Shown in pieces: positions 36,879 to 45,684 of a stretch of DNA of 64,000 bases (position 1 is its first letter; each line of letters begins with the position of its first letter). Position numbers and translations under genes: made by a program. The notes under the pieces are model-generated. The model was not told the origin of the DNA and did not search any database. It saw only the letters and a program-made list of their open reading frames with translations. The stretch is from Vagococcus acidifermentans (GTDB lineage: Bacteria; Bacillota; Bacilli; Lactobacillales; Vagococcaceae). The stretch covers positions 62,001 to 126,000 of the forward strand of contig NZ_NGKC01000007.1 in NCBI RefSeq assembly GCF_003987655.1, written 5' to 3'.

Positions 36879-38555
36879 TTATTCTACTGAAAAAAGATAC
36901 GGATAAACCGGCTGGTCGCCCTGATAGATTTCAACTTCCAGGTCTTTCGACAGAGTCAACACGGCATCCCGCAATTTTTCGGCTTCGGCTTGCGAGCCTT
37001 CTTCTCCCACAAGGATGGTGACTATTTCACTGTCATCATTCAGCATCTCTTTGAGTGTGTTGAAGGACGACTCGAATCTGTCCGGCAGAGAGACAACTAT
37101 TTTCCCGTCCACCATGCCGATGTAATCGTCTTTGCGGATTGCCATGCCGTCGATGGACGTGTCGCGGACCGCTGTGGTCACCTGTCCGCTGACGACATCA
37201 GCCAGCATGTCGCTCATTGCCGCTTTATTTTCTTCTAAGGACAGCTGGTCATTGAAGCCCAGCAGTGCGGTCATTCCTTGGGAAATCGTTTTGGACGGCA
37301 CGACCGCTACCGGCACATCACTGACTTCTGCCGCTTGGTCAGCTGCCATAAAGATATTTTTGTTGTTCGGCAGAATAATGACCTGCTCCGCATGCACCGC
37401 CTCAATCGCCTTCACGATATCTTCTGTGCTCGGGTTCATCGTCTGTCCGCCGTTAATAAGATAGTTGGCGCCCATACTCCGGAATAATTCCTGTACACCT
37501 TCGCCCGCAGCAATCACAATCACACCGTAAGGGATGCGTTCTGCCGGCGCAGCTGAATCTTCTTTCTCGTCAGCTTCCAAAATAGTTTCGTGCTGCAGAC
37601 GCATGTTGTCTACTTTCACTTTAATCAGCGAACCGAATTTCTGTCCGTAATTCATTACTTCGCCCGGATGTTCTGTATGGACGTGTACTTTGATGATTTC
37701 ATCATCTGCAACCACTAAAAGGGAATCGCCCATTTTATCCAAATGATTTCTGAACGTGTCATAATCAAACTGGCTGTCGACTGTCGGACCATTGCCGATT
37801 TGGACCATGATTTCCGTACAGTAGCCGTAAGTGATATCTTCTGTTGCCAAGTGGCTCTGGACACTGCGGTGATGTTCCGCGTTAATCATCTCGTCCATTT
37901 GCGCCGGCGTCGGCTGGTACGCGTCACTTTCCACATCTTTTCCGGAGAGGGCTTCTAAAAACCCTTCGTAGATGTAAACCAGGCCTTGACCGCCGCTGTC
38001 GACGACACCGACTTCTTTCAAGACAGGCAGCATCTCCGGCGTCTTAGCCAGTGCTCTTTTCGCACCTTTCAACGCAGCCTCCATAACCGCTAGACAGTCA
38101 TCAGAATCCTTGGCCTTGCGCTCACTGGCAATGGCCGCTCCGCGGGCAACCGTTAAAATCGTGCCCTCCACCGGCTTCATGACTGCTTTATATGCTGTTT
38201 CAACACCGTTGGCAAAGGCTGCCGACATATCCGCTGCAGTCAGCACGTCGACGTCCTTAATACGTTTGGAAAAACCCCGGAAAAGCTGTGATAGAATCAC
38301 GCCTGAGTTGCCCCGTGCCCCCATCAGCAGTCCTTTGGAAAGAATCGCCGACAGCTCGCCGACTTTCTCTGAGCTGGCATCTCTCACAGCCTGCGCACCG
38401 CTGCTCATGGACAAATCCATGTTCGTTCCCGTATCTCCGTCCGGCACGGGAAACACATTCAAAGAGTTCACATATTCGGCATTTTGATTTAAACGATTTG
38501 CTCCGGCTTGTACCATCGCTTGAAATTGTCCACCGTTAATCGTTGTTACTTTCAC
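36879..38555 (-). CDS. fakA: Fatty acid kinase catalytic subunit FakA (DAK2/YloV)
   Basis: A 558-residue DhaL-fold kinase that phosphorylates fatty acids held by FakB proteins, yielding acyl-phosphate for PlsX/PlsY. Seen: N-terminal DAK2 domain with NVFPVPDGDTGTNMDLSMSSG (metal/ATP site), LLMGARGNSGVILSQLFRGF and VDSGGQGLVYIYEGF; a middle domain; and a C-terminal domain with IILPNNKNIFMAADQAAE and VPSKTISQGMTALLGFN. Start GTG at 38555 after GAGGAGG. Co-transcribed with the Asp23-like gene 31 bp upstream; the neighbouring plsX acts on the same acyl-phosphate pool. Confidence 0.94.
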   Translation of the reverse strand: MKVTTINGGQFQAMVQAGANRLNQNAEYVNSLNVFPVPDGDTGTNMDLSMSSGAQAVRDASSEKVGELSAILSKGLLMGARGNSGVILSQLFRGFSKRIKDVDVLTAADMSAAFANGVETAYKAVMKPVEGTILTVARGAAIASERKAKDSDDCLAVMEAALKGAKRALAKTPEMLPVLKEVGVVDSGGQGLVYIYEGFLEALSGKDVESDAYQPTPAQMDEMINAEHHRSVQSHLATEDITYGYCTEIMVQIGNGPTVDSQFDYDTFRNHLDKMGDSLLVVADDEIIKVHVHTEHPGEVMNYGQKFGSLIKVKVDNMRLQHETILEADEKEDSAAPAERIPYGVIVIAAGEGVQELFRSMGANYLINGGQTMNPSTEDIVKAIEAVHAEQVIILPNNKNIFMAADQAAEVSDVPVAVVPSKTISQGMTALLGFNDQLSLEENKAAMSDMLADVVSGQVTTAVRDTSIDGMAIRKDDYIGMVDGKIVVSLPDRFESSFNTLKEMLNDDSEIVTILVGEEGSQAEAEKLRDAVLTLSKDLEVEIYQGDQPVYPYLFSVE

Positions 38556-38586
38556 TAATAATCCTCCTCATTGATTCAAAACTCAC

Positions 38587-38949
38587 TTATTCAGGCAGTA
38601 CGCGTACGCCCTGAACAAAGATATTAACGGAATTGGCCACAATCCCCAGCATGGTTTCGAGATTGTACTTGACTTTTTCCTGAACATTCCGGCTGACTTC
38701 CGAAATTTTCGTGCCGTAGCTGACAATGATGTACACATCCACTGCCACACCATTTTCCTCTTGACGAACAATGACACCGCGCGAATAGTTCTCTTTTCTT
38801 AATATGTCATTTAAATTATCTTTTATTTGGTTTTTACTCGCCATGCCGACAACGCCGTAAATATCCGTTGCAGCGCCGCCTACGACTGTGGCAATGACTT
38901 CATTCGCTATCTCAATGGTTCCTGCCTGTGTTTTAATTTTCACAGCCAT
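38587..38949 (-). CDS. yloU: Asp23/Gls24 family envelope stress protein (YloU)
   Basis: A 120-residue Asp23-domain protein, a family linked to cell-envelope homeostasis; this small form corresponds to B. subtilis YloU. Seen: GTIEIANEVIATVVGGAATDIYGVVGM, YSRGVIVRQEENGVAVDVYIIVSYGTKISEVSRNVQEKV and VNIFVQGVRVLPE, which are the family's conserved blocks. Start: ATG at 38949 preceded by AAGGAGG; the reading frame stays open upstream to 39039 but that stretch contains the promoter. First gene of yloU-fakA; divergent from rpmB. Confidence 0.92.
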   Translation of the reverse strand: MAVKIKTQAGTIEIANEVIATVVGGAATDIYGVVGMASKNQIKDNLNDILRKENYSRGVIVRQEENGVAVDVYIIVSYGTKISEVSRNVQEKVKYNLETMLGIVANSVNIFVQGVRVLPE

Positions 38950-38999
38950 ATTTTTTGCCTCCTTATTAAAAGGGTCATAGTTACCCATTATCATTCCTA

Positions 39000-39028
39000 A
39001 GTTTATCATAGCGGCCGCGTTTATTAAA
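39000..39028 (-). promoter_or_regulatory. Candidate promoter of yloU-fakA
   Basis: Minus strand: TTTAAT (39023-39028), 17-nt spacer ending in TGA, TAAACT (39000-39005). The -35 is poor (3/6) but the extended -10 is reasonable. Confidence 0.5.
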
Positions 39029-39093
39029 GAAAAATTCATCGGAACAGCTGTTTTTCATTGAAAATGATGAAAAATTTGGGGATTTTTATTGCA

Positions 39094-39122
39094 TTGTCAA
39101 ACGTAATATGATAGATTATTCT
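39094..39122 (+). promoter_or_regulatory. Promoter of rpmB
   Basis: TTGTCA (39094-39099), 17-nt spacer, TATTCT (39117-39122), about 51 nt before the rpmB ATG. Confidence 0.7.
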
Positions 39123-39173
39123 AGTATGGTTAGAAAACTATCTGAACCAATTCAAAGCAAAGGAGGAAGAAAC

Positions 39174-39362
39174 ATGGCAAAGGAATGTTATATAACTGGG
39201 CGTAAAGCAAGAAGCGGCAACTCACGTTCTCATGCGATGAATGCATCAAAACGTACTTGGAAAGCCAATCTGCAGAAAGTTCGTATTTTAGTAGACGGCA
39301 AACCTAAGAAAGTTTGGGTTTCAACTCGTGCTTTGAAATCAGGTAAAGTTGAACGCGTCTAA
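39174..39362 (+). CDS. rpmB: 50S ribosomal protein L28
   Basis: A 62-residue large-subunit ribosomal protein. Seen: [25 protein letters not shown] opening, [13 protein letters not shown] and [11 protein letters not shown] ending, typical of Firmicutes L28. Only one Cys is present near the N-terminus, so this is the zinc-independent form. Ribosome binding site AAAGGAGGA is 9 nt from the ATG; the open frame extends upstream, but without a ribosome binding site. It faces away from yloU, as in Bacillus, and its terminator overlaps the thiN stop. Confidence 0.97.
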   Translation: MAKECYITGRKARSGNSRSHAMNASKRTWKANLQKVRILVDGKPKKVWVSTRALKSGKVERV

Positions 39363-39377
39363 TAAATTAAATGAATC

Positions 39378-39412
39378 AAAGAAGTTGATGCAAATGCATC
39401 AACTTCTTTTTT
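39378..39412. terminator. rpmB terminator overlapping the thiN stop codon
   Basis: Perfect 12-bp stem GAAGTTGATGCA/TGCATCAACTTC (39381-39392 and 39395-39406) with a 2-nt loop region, T-run on the plus strand. The thiN stop (TGA on the minus strand, 39399-39401) lies within the right arm. Confidence 0.9.
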
Positions 39413-40064
39413 CGTTATCCCGTGATTGTATCACTGCCACAACACCGCTCTCAAAAGAAAACTCACTGCTGCCGACGACGAATTCATTGCTTGCCAGCGA
39501 TGTCGGACGCACAAAATCTTTTTCTGACAGCCGGTACTTGGCCTGATGGATGCTGAGTTTGGTGACCGGCGTCAGACAAACAAACGCCAAGTAAGTCATC
39601 CCCGGCTCCTGCGTGATACGGTAGCGGCCGGGTGAATAGTAACGGATACTGTTCTGCATGTCGCGCATGACCAGCCGTTCCCGAACCGGCGCAAACCGTT
39701 CTTCCAGCGGCAGCCACAAATTGGACAGAAAATGGTCCAGCCGCCCACCCGTTGCGCCAATCAGGGTGATGTCCCCCGCCGGTGCTTTTTCCAGCGCCGT
39801 CAGCAAAGCCAGCTGGGTATCCGTATCGTCCTTTTCCGCTTGCGAATAATGGATTTCCGGTATCCTTTTTTCCAGATAGGCCAGCTCTGTCCGGTTAAGA
39901 GAATCGAAGTCCCCCACCGCCACTGATATCGGCAGCCCCTGCTCCAGCGCGTAAAAAGCGCCCCGGTCCACACCGATCCAAAGGGCAACATCCGACCCGA
40001 GCAATGCCAAGTCCGGCCAGCTGTCCGGACTCCCGCCCGCAATCAGGACTGTCCCGCCAGTCAT
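39399..40064 (-). CDS. thiN: Thiamine pyrophosphokinase
   Basis: A 221-residue enzyme that converts thiamine to thiamine pyrophosphate with ATP. Seen: GVDRGAFYALEQGLPISVAVGDFDSL, the catalytic EKDDTDTQLALLTAL segment and LIGATGGRLDHFLSNLWLP. The C-terminal half (about 145-215) has the beta-rich TPP-binding domain (GMTYLAFVCLTPVTKLSIHQAKY). ATG overlaps the rpe stop by 1 bp (TAATG). Last gene of rsgA-rpe-thiN. Confidence 0.94.
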   Translation of the reverse strand: MTGGTVLIAGGSPDSWPDLALLGSDVALWIGVDRGAFYALEQGLPISVAVGDFDSLNRTELAYLEKRIPEIHYSQAEKDDTDTQLALLTALEKAPAGDITLIGATGGRLDHFLSNLWLPLEERFAPVRERLVMRDMQNSIRYYSPGRYRITQEPGMTYLAFVCLTPVTKLSIHQAKYRLSEKDFVRPTSLASNEFVVGSSEFSFESGVVAVIQSRDNEKRS

Positions 40065-40717
40065 TACTTGACAGCCTCTCTTAGTCTGTTTATCCGTTCC
40101 GCCACATTTTCCGAGTTATAAACATACGAACCCGCAACCAGCACATCCGCACCTGCTTCAACACACGCTGCCGCTGTATCATCAGCCACACCGCCATCGA
40201 CTTCAATCTCGTATGTGTACTGGTGTTCACGGCGGAGCTCAGCCAGCTGTGTCACTTTTTTCAGACATTCTTTAATAAAGGACTGGCCGCCAAAGCCCGG
40301 ATTGACCGTCATTATCAGCACCAAATCAGCCAGATGCAGCACCTCTTCAATAGCTGAAACCGGCGTGCCCGGATTGATGACGATACCTGCTTTAGCGCCT
40401 GCTTTTTTAATCATCTGCAGCGTCCGGTGCAAATGAACCGTGCTTTCCTGATGCACTGTGATGATGTCGGCGCCCGCCTGCGCAAAATCATCAATAAACC
40501 GTTCCGGCTCAACAATCATCAAGTGAACATCCAGTGTCAGTTCAGTAACCGGACGGATAGCTGAAACAATATTGGGTCCCAGCGTGATGTTTGGCACAAA
40601 CTGGCCGTCCATCACATCAACATGGATGTAATCCGCTCCGGCCTGATCCACTTTCACAATATCCCGTTCCAAATTAGCGAAATCCGCACTCAAAATCGAT
40701 GGTGCAATTTTAATCAT
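40064..40717 (-). CDS. rpe: Ribulose-phosphate 3-epimerase
   Basis: A 217-residue TIM-barrel enzyme interconverting ribulose-5-P and xylulose-5-P in the pentose phosphate pathway. Seen: MIKIAPSILSADFANLERDI, DYIHVDVMDGQFVPNITLG, VHLMIVEPERFI, LIMTVNPGFGGQSFI and EIEVDGGVADDTAA. Start: ATG at 40717, 8 nt after GGAGG; a GTG or TTG-type start five codons earlier would lie on top of the ribosome binding site. Sixteen bp after rsgA. Confidence 0.97.
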   Translation of the reverse strand: MIKIAPSILSADFANLERDIVKVDQAGADYIHVDVMDGQFVPNITLGPNIVSAIRPVTELTLDVHLMIVEPERFIDDFAQAGADIITVHQESTVHLHRTLQMIKKAGAKAGIVINPGTPVSAIEEVLHLADLVLIMTVNPGFGGQSFIKECLKKVTQLAELRREHQYTYEIEVDGGVADDTAAACVEAGADVLVAGSYVYNSENVAERINRLREAVK

Positions 40718-40733
40718 GTGACATGCCTCCAAA

Positions 40734-41624
40734 TTAATTATTTTTACGATACATTGGTTTTCTGTTTTCTATCTCATCTAAAAACTGTAAATAATTCGTA
40801 TAACGCGACTCCAGAATCTGGCCGTCAGCCACTCTTTTTTTCACTTCACACTGCGGCTCATGGCGGTGACGGCATTCGCGAAATTTGCAATATGCGGATG
40901 CGTTGACAAACTCCGGAAACTGCTTGGATAAATCCGCAGCTTCAATTGCCAAAAACTCAATTGAACTGAATCCCGGCGTATCCGCTACCCAGCCGCCGAA
41001 CAACGGCAGCAGCTCAACATGCCTTGTAGTGTGCCGGCCTCGGCCAAGTGCTTCGGATATTTCTCCCACAGCCAACTCCAAATCAGGCGAAAGCCGGTTC
41101 AGCAGTGTGGATTTTCCGGCACCGGACTGTCCCATGAAGACTGTTACCTGGTCAGCAAAAAAAGACGTCAGGCGGTCTTTTTCAAATTGGCTGGAAAACA
41201 GCACAGGATAGCCGATTTTTTCATAGGCCCGTCTCACCCCTGCCATTTCTTCCAGCTTGTCATCATCAAGCAGATCCATTTTTGTCAAGTAGATGATTGG
41301 GCTGATATGGTTGTATGACAGAGTCACCAGAAACCGGTCAAGCAGATTATAAGAAAAAGCCGGGTCGACACAGCTGGTCACTACTACCCCCTGGTCCACA
41401 TTGGCGACCGGCGGCCGAATCAGTTCATTTTTCCGCGGCAGCACATCCAGTATGTACCCGTCTGTTGCACTAGTGCTTTCAAACGCAACGAAATCACCGA
41501 CCAGCGGGGTAATGTTCCGCTTCCGAAAATTTCCCCGGGCTCTCGTCTGGTATATCTCACCGCCGCTGTAAACATAATAGAAGCCGCTGAGCGCCTTAAT
41601 AATCTGTCCTTCTCCTTCTATCAT
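40734..41624 (-). CDS. rsgA: Ribosome small subunit-dependent GTPase RsgA
   Basis: A 296-residue circularly permuted GTPase that helps mature the 30S subunit. Seen: OB-fold N-terminus (residues about 1-65), TKMDLLDD (G4) preceding the P-loop GQSGAGKSTLLNRL (G1), DTPGFSSIE (G3), and the C-terminal zinc knuckle CKFRECRHRHEPQCEVKK. Ribosome binding site GGAGG, 6 nt from ATG. First gene of rsgA-rpe-thiN, separated from prkC by a terminator and its own promoter. Confidence 0.97.
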   Translation of the reverse strand: MIEGEGQIIKALSGFYYVYSGGEIYQTRARGNFRKRNITPLVGDFVAFESTSATDGYILDVLPRKNELIRPPVANVDQGVVVTSCVDPAFSYNLLDRFLVTLSYNHISPIIYLTKMDLLDDDKLEEMAGVRRAYEKIGYPVLFSSQFEKDRLTSFFADQVTVFMGQSGAGKSTLLNRLSPDLELAVGEISEALGRGRHTTRHVELLPLFGGWVADTPGFSSIEFLAIEAADLSKQFPEFVNASAYCKFRECRHRHEPQCEVKKRVADGQILESRYTNYLQFLDEIENRKPMYRKNN

Positions 41625-41670
41625 AGAGTTCCTCCTTTCGTATCATGTTGCTGACGCTTTGCTACGTTTC

Positions 41671-41676
41671 ATTGTA
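41671..41676 (-). promoter_or_regulatory. Extended -10 promoter of rsgA-rpe-thiN
   Basis: Minus strand TACAAT preceded by TGT (TGn motif), about 47 nt before the rsgA ATG. No clear -35; the -35 region overlaps the prkC terminator. Confidence 0.5.
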
Positions 41677-41689
41677 ACACATTTTTAAA

Positions 41690-41726
41690 CAAAAAAAGCG
41701 AGAGGAATGCCTCATGCACTCCTCTC
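41690..41726 (-). terminator. Terminator after prkC
   Basis: Minus strand GAGAGGAGTGC/GCATTCCTCTC (one G-T pair), 5-nt loop, then GCTTTTTTTG. Confidence 0.88.
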
Positions 41727-41749
41727 AATTTTTTTATCCGGTTTTGTCA

Positions 41750-43537
41750 TCATTGTGGTGTGTCGTTTGGCTCAGTCGTTTTGGTATCGGATGTCGGCGG
41801 CGTAGTGGTTTCCGAAGTTTCCGGCGCACTTGTCTCCGTCGTTTCCGGTGCTTTAGGTCCCGCCGAGAAAACAACGGTGACGGTATCGCCTTTCTGCACC
41901 GAAACGCCTCCGCCGGGCACACTGTATAACAGCTGGCCTTCGGCAATCGTTTCCGAATGCTCGGCAGCCCCTTCGACCATTGTCAAACCGACGCTTTGCA
42001 GGTAAGCCGCAACGCGCGACCGCGAATACCCGGTCATGTCCTCCAGCACAAAACTTTCCGGACCCTTGCTGACACTAAATGTAATTTGGCTTTTTTCCGG
42101 AGAGACTTCCGCATTTTCCCGGATACTCTGCTTCACGATCGTGTTCCGTTCAGCTGATTCGTCATACACTTCATCTGTCTTGATATTTTCTGATTTAAAT
42201 CCCTGCTGTACAAGGTCGGATATGGCTTCATCCACATTCCACCCAGTGTAGTCTTTCATCTTGATATTTTTAGACCCGATACTGACAAACAGCGTGATGC
42301 GGGCATTTTCTTTGACCATGCTTTTAGCTGCCGGGTCGGTTTTGACAATCCGGCCTTCTTCAATCTCGTCACTGGCTATTTCTTCGATATTGGGGTCAAC
42401 TTGCAGTTTGGCTTTTTCCAAAACTTCTATGGCTTCCGCCCGGGTCATGTCAGTGACATCCGGCACCCTGATTTCTTCCCGTCCTTGCGCCAGGAAGAAC
42501 ACCGCACCGATTACCGCCAGCGCCAGTACCGCAAAAATGATCATCTTCTTTTTCCGGCTTTTTTTCTTCTTCGGCGGCTTCTTGGCTGCCGCCTCAGCAG
42601 TCTCAGTCTGCGGCGGTTCAGCAGCAGCCGAAACGGCTTCCGGCTGAAGCGACGTGATTGCCCGGGTTTCATCGGTCATCACTGTGGGCACGAATCTTGG
42701 TTCATTAGCGCGTTCGGGATTAAGCGATGTGCGCAAATCGGCATACATCTCATCGACGGAAACATAGCGGTCAGCGATTTCCTTGGCCGTAGCGTGAAGC
42801 ACCACATTTTCCAGCGGCTGAGGAATTGCCGGATTGTGGTCGCGTACAAACGGGATATCATTTTGGAAATGTTTCAGTGCGATGGATACAGCTGACTCCC
42901 CTTCAAACGGCACCTCGCCGATCAGCATCTCATACAGGATGATGCCCAGCGCATAAATATCGGATTGACGCGTTGCCATGCCGCCGCGTGCCTGTTCAGG
43001 CGACAAATAGTGGACCGAGCCCAACAACGTATTCGTCTGAGTGATGGAAGTTTCGGACAGTGCAATCGCAATCCCGAAATCGGTGATTTTCGCCACGCCG
43101 TTTTCATCCATCAAAATATTTTGCGGTTTCAAGTCGCGGTGAATAATCCGGTGCTGATGCGCAAGGGAGATGGCCGACAAGATTTGCCCCATGATGTCTA
43201 CGACTTTTTCAAGCGGGATGGACGGATTCTCGTGAATATAATGCTTCAAGTCCGTGCCGCGCACATATTCCATCACGATATACTGCATGCCGTTTTCTTC
43301 GCCGACATCATACACGCCGACAATGTTCGGATGGACCAGTTCAGTAGCTGCCAATGCTTCCCGGCGGAACCGGCGGATGGCATCCTGATCATCCTGAAAA
43401 TCAAACCGCAGCACTTTCACTGCGACTTCACGATTTAAAATCAAATCTTTTGCCAAATAAACATTTGCCATGCCGCCGCTGCCGACATTGCCAATAATCT
43501 CATAACGTTCATCAATTATTGTCCCAACAGTAATCAT
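41750..43537 (-). CDS. prkC: Serine/threonine protein kinase with PASTA domains
   Basis: A 595-residue single-pass membrane kinase that senses peptidoglycan fragments or lipid II and controls growth and envelope stress responses. Seen: kinase domain (about 10-270) with GNVGSGGMANVYLA, catalytic Lys41 in VAVKVLRF, HRDLKPQNIL, DFGIA and GSVHYLSPEQARGG; a juxtamembrane stretch rich in Pro/Ala/Glu and Lys/Arg; one TM helix (about 333-352); three PASTA repeats (about 356-560); and a 30-residue Thr/Pro/Glu tail that may lie in the wall. ATG overlaps the stp stop by 4 bp (ATGA). Confidence 0.97.
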   Translation of the reverse strand: MITVGTIIDERYEIIGNVGSGGMANVYLAKDLILNREVAVKVLRFDFQDDQDAIRRFRREALAATELVHPNIVGVYDVGEENGMQYIVMEYVRGTDLKHYIHENPSIPLEKVVDIMGQILSAISLAHQHRIIHRDLKPQNILMDENGVAKITDFGIAIALSETSITQTNTLLGSVHYLSPEQARGGMATRQSDIYALGIILYEMLIGEVPFEGESAVSIALKHFQNDIPFVRDHNPAIPQPLENVVLHATAKEIADRYVSVDEMYADLRTSLNPERANEPRFVPTVMTDETRAITSLQPEAVSAAAEPPQTETAEAAAKKPPKKKKSRKKKMIIFAVLALAVIGAVFFLAQGREEIRVPDVTDMTRAEAIEVLEKAKLQVDPNIEEIASDEIEEGRIVKTDPAAKSMVKENARITLFVSIGSKNIKMKDYTGWNVDEAISDLVQQGFKSENIKTDEVYDESAERNTIVKQSIRENAEVSPEKSQITFSVSKGPESFVLEDMTGYSRSRVAAYLQSVGLTMVEGAAEHSETIAEGQLLYSVPGGGVSVQKGDTVTVVFSAGPKAPETTETSAPETSETTTPPTSDTKTTEPNDTPQ

Positions 43538-44286
43538 TCTGTTCCCTCCCCTGACGCAGGAGCAAATTCTATCAGTAAGACAGTGATATTATCCGAACCA
43601 CCAGCTTCATTTGCTTCGTCAATTAATGTGCGGACACGATCATCCAACGGGGTCGTCTCCAAAACAATGTCTTTAATGTTATTATCACTCAGCATGTTAG
43701 TCAGGCCGTCAGAGCACAGCAGCACTTTATCACCGTCTGAGACCGCAACAAAAGAAATGTCGACTTCGACCTCTTCAGGCATGCCGACAGACCGGGTCAG
43801 CACGTTTCTTCTTGGATGTGTCGCAGCCATTTCGGCTGTGATCTCACCGGCTTTTACCAGCTCATTGACAAGCGAATGGTCTTCTGTCAGCTGGGAAATA
43901 TGATTGTCCCGAATCAAGTACGCGCGGCTGTCGCCCACATGCGCCAGAATCAGTTCTTTTTCCAGCATAATCGCTGCAACAATCGTCGTGCCCATGCCAA
44001 ATAAAGCCGGGTTATTGAGGCCTTTCTGAAAAATTGCCGTATTCTCTTTTTGGATGTACGTCAACAGCCAGTCAACAACCGCATCACGCTCAGAGAGCAC
44101 TGTTTGTTCCCAGGATGCCCCCAGATTGGTCACCAGCAGGTTGCTGGCCGTATCGCCGGCCTGATGCCCGCCCATGCCGTCTGCGACAATCGCAAGAGAA
44201 ACATCTTCTTGATTCAAAAAGATGCCGACCGTGTCCTGATTGTTTTTGCGTTTTCTGCCAATATTGGTCTGAAAGCTAATTTGCAT
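43534..44286 (-). CDS. stp: PP2C-type serine/threonine phosphatase
   Basis: A 250-residue Mn/Mg-dependent phosphatase that reverses PrkC phosphorylation. Seen: RKRNNQDTVGIFL, VADGMGGHQAGDTAS (metal ligands), LAHVGDSRAYLI, LTEDHSLVNELVKAGEI and LLCSDGLTNMLSD, all standard PP2C motifs. Ribosome binding site AAGGAG; 24 bp after rsmB and overlapping prkC. The stp-prkC pair is conserved throughout Firmicutes. Confidence 0.97.
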   Translation of the reverse strand: MQISFQTNIGRKRKNNQDTVGIFLNQEDVSLAIVADGMGGHQAGDTASNLLVTNLGASWEQTVLSERDAVVDWLLTYIQKENTAIFQKGLNNPALFGMGTTIVAAIMLEKELILAHVGDSRAYLIRDNHISQLTEDHSLVNELVKAGEITAEMAATHPRRNVLTRSVGMPEEVEVDISFVAVSDGDKVLLCSDGLTNMLSDNNIKDIVLETTPLDDRVRTLIDEANEAGGSDNITVLLIEFAPASGEGTE

Positions 44287-44310
44287 ACCTACACTCCTTC
44301 AGCGATTCAA

Positions 44311-45684
44311 TCACGCTTTTCTCCTTAAACAGCTGATGAAAAAGCCGTCTGAATGATAATGATGAGGATATATTTTTAACAACTTACCATCCAAACTTCC
44401 AGCAGCCGCAGCGCCGGCGTCCACCGTTATCACGTCAAAATTCGGATGTGTTTCAATAAATTTACTGACAACTTCGTCATTTTCTTCTCTGGTCATCGTA
44501 CACGTGCTATAGGTTATTATACCCCAAAGCTTGACCTTTGTGGAAACACTGTCTAATATTTCTAATTGAATTCGTTGTAAATTCATAAAGTCTTCAGGCT
44601 TCTTATTATACCTTAAATCCGGCTTGCGCCGCAACAGACCCAGACCTGAGCATGGTGCATCCACCAGAATCCGGTCGAACGACGCATCGGCAAACTGCTC
44701 GGCGGCATGCCGCGCATCCAGACGCAGCGCCCTGACACGGTCGGCAACATGAAGACGCCGGGCATTTTCTTCAATCAAAGCTACTTTATGCTCATGAATG
44801 TCCAGAGCCGTCACCAGACCGCCTTGCGCCGCATCCAGATACGCGGCAATGTGTGTCGTTTTGCCGCCGGGTGCTGCACAGGCATCCAGCACCTGATGAT
44901 GTGGTTCAAGCTGCATCGCCGGGGCGACTAACATCGAACTTTCGTCCTGAATCGTCAGGGCGCCGGCTGCAAACAGGCGGCTGCCGGCGAGATGCCCCTT
45001 CTCGGCAATGATGCCGACAGGCGAGAGAGAACTTTTTTGGCAGATGATGCCTTCGTCTTCCAGCTGAGACAGCGCCTCGGAAACAGTCAGGCGGGTCGTG
45101 TCGACTCTGGCGCTGGCACTGCTCGGCACCAACAGCGACAAGCCCATGCTGCGCGTCGTCTCCTCTCCCAGCAGCTCTGTGAAGTATGCGACCAGCCAGA
45201 CCGGCAGGCTCAGTTCAACCGATAAGCGTTCATGATTGTCTGCAATCGTGTCAAACGAAGGAACCCCCTGCCGCTGCACAGAACGCAGGACTCCGTTCAC
45301 AAACTTGCCGATGCCGACATTTCCCTTTTGTTTCGCTATTTCTACCGCATCATGCAAAATGCTGTAGTCGGGGACACGGTCCAGATAGACCATCTGGTAA
45401 ACAGACAAGCGCAGCAGCTGCCGCACCCAACTGTCCACCTTCTTCGCTTTTTGAAGGAAAGGCTCCAGATAAAAATCCAGTGTCAGCTGGCGGCTGAGCG
45501 TGCCGTAAACAATCTCGGTAAACAAACCGGCATCTTTGCCTGACAGGTGATGACCGGCTATCACGTCGTTAACGAGCAGGTTGGAGTACGCCTTTTGTTT
45601 GTCGACTTTTATCAGCAGCTCCAAAGCGGCATACCGCGGGTTGGCAGCCAGACGCCGCCTCTCCGGCTTTTTTTTACCCAACAC
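44311..45684 (-). CDS. rsmB: 16S rRNA (cytosine-967-C5) methyltransferase RsmB
   Basis: A 457-residue enzyme that methylates C967 of 16S rRNA. Seen: N-terminal NusB-like domain (about 10-140), then a SAM-dependent domain with VLDACAAPGGKTTHIAA, ALDIHEHKVALIEENARRL, ILVDAPCSGLGLLRRKPDLRY (catalytic region) and TYSTCTMTREENDEVV (second Cys). The start is a GTG at 45684 that overlaps the end of fmt by 11 bp, with a weak GTAGG ribosome binding site; a TTG directly follows. rlmN, which lies between rsmB and stp in Bacillus, is missing here. Confidence 0.95.
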   Translation of the reverse strand: MLGKKKPERRRLAANPRYAALELLIKVDKQKAYSNLLVNDVIAGHHLSGKDAGLFTEIVYGTLSRQLTLDFYLEPFLQKAKKVDSWVRQLLRLSVYQMVYLDRVPDYSILHDAVEIAKQKGNVGIGKFVNGVLRSVQRQGVPSFDTIADNHERLSVELSLPVWLVAYFTELLGEETTRSMGLSLLVPSSASARVDTTRLTVSEALSQLEDEGIICQKSSLSPVGIIAEKGHLAGSRLFAAGALTIQDESSMLVAPAMQLEPHHQVLDACAAPGGKTTHIAAYLDAAQGGLVTALDIHEHKVALIEENARRLHVADRVRALRLDARHAAEQFADASFDRILVDAPCSGLGLLRRKPDLRYNKKPEDFMNLQRIQLEILDSVSTKVKLWGIITYSTCTMTREENDEVVSKFIETHPNFDVITVDAGAAAAGSLDGKLLKIYPHHYHSDGFFISCLRRKA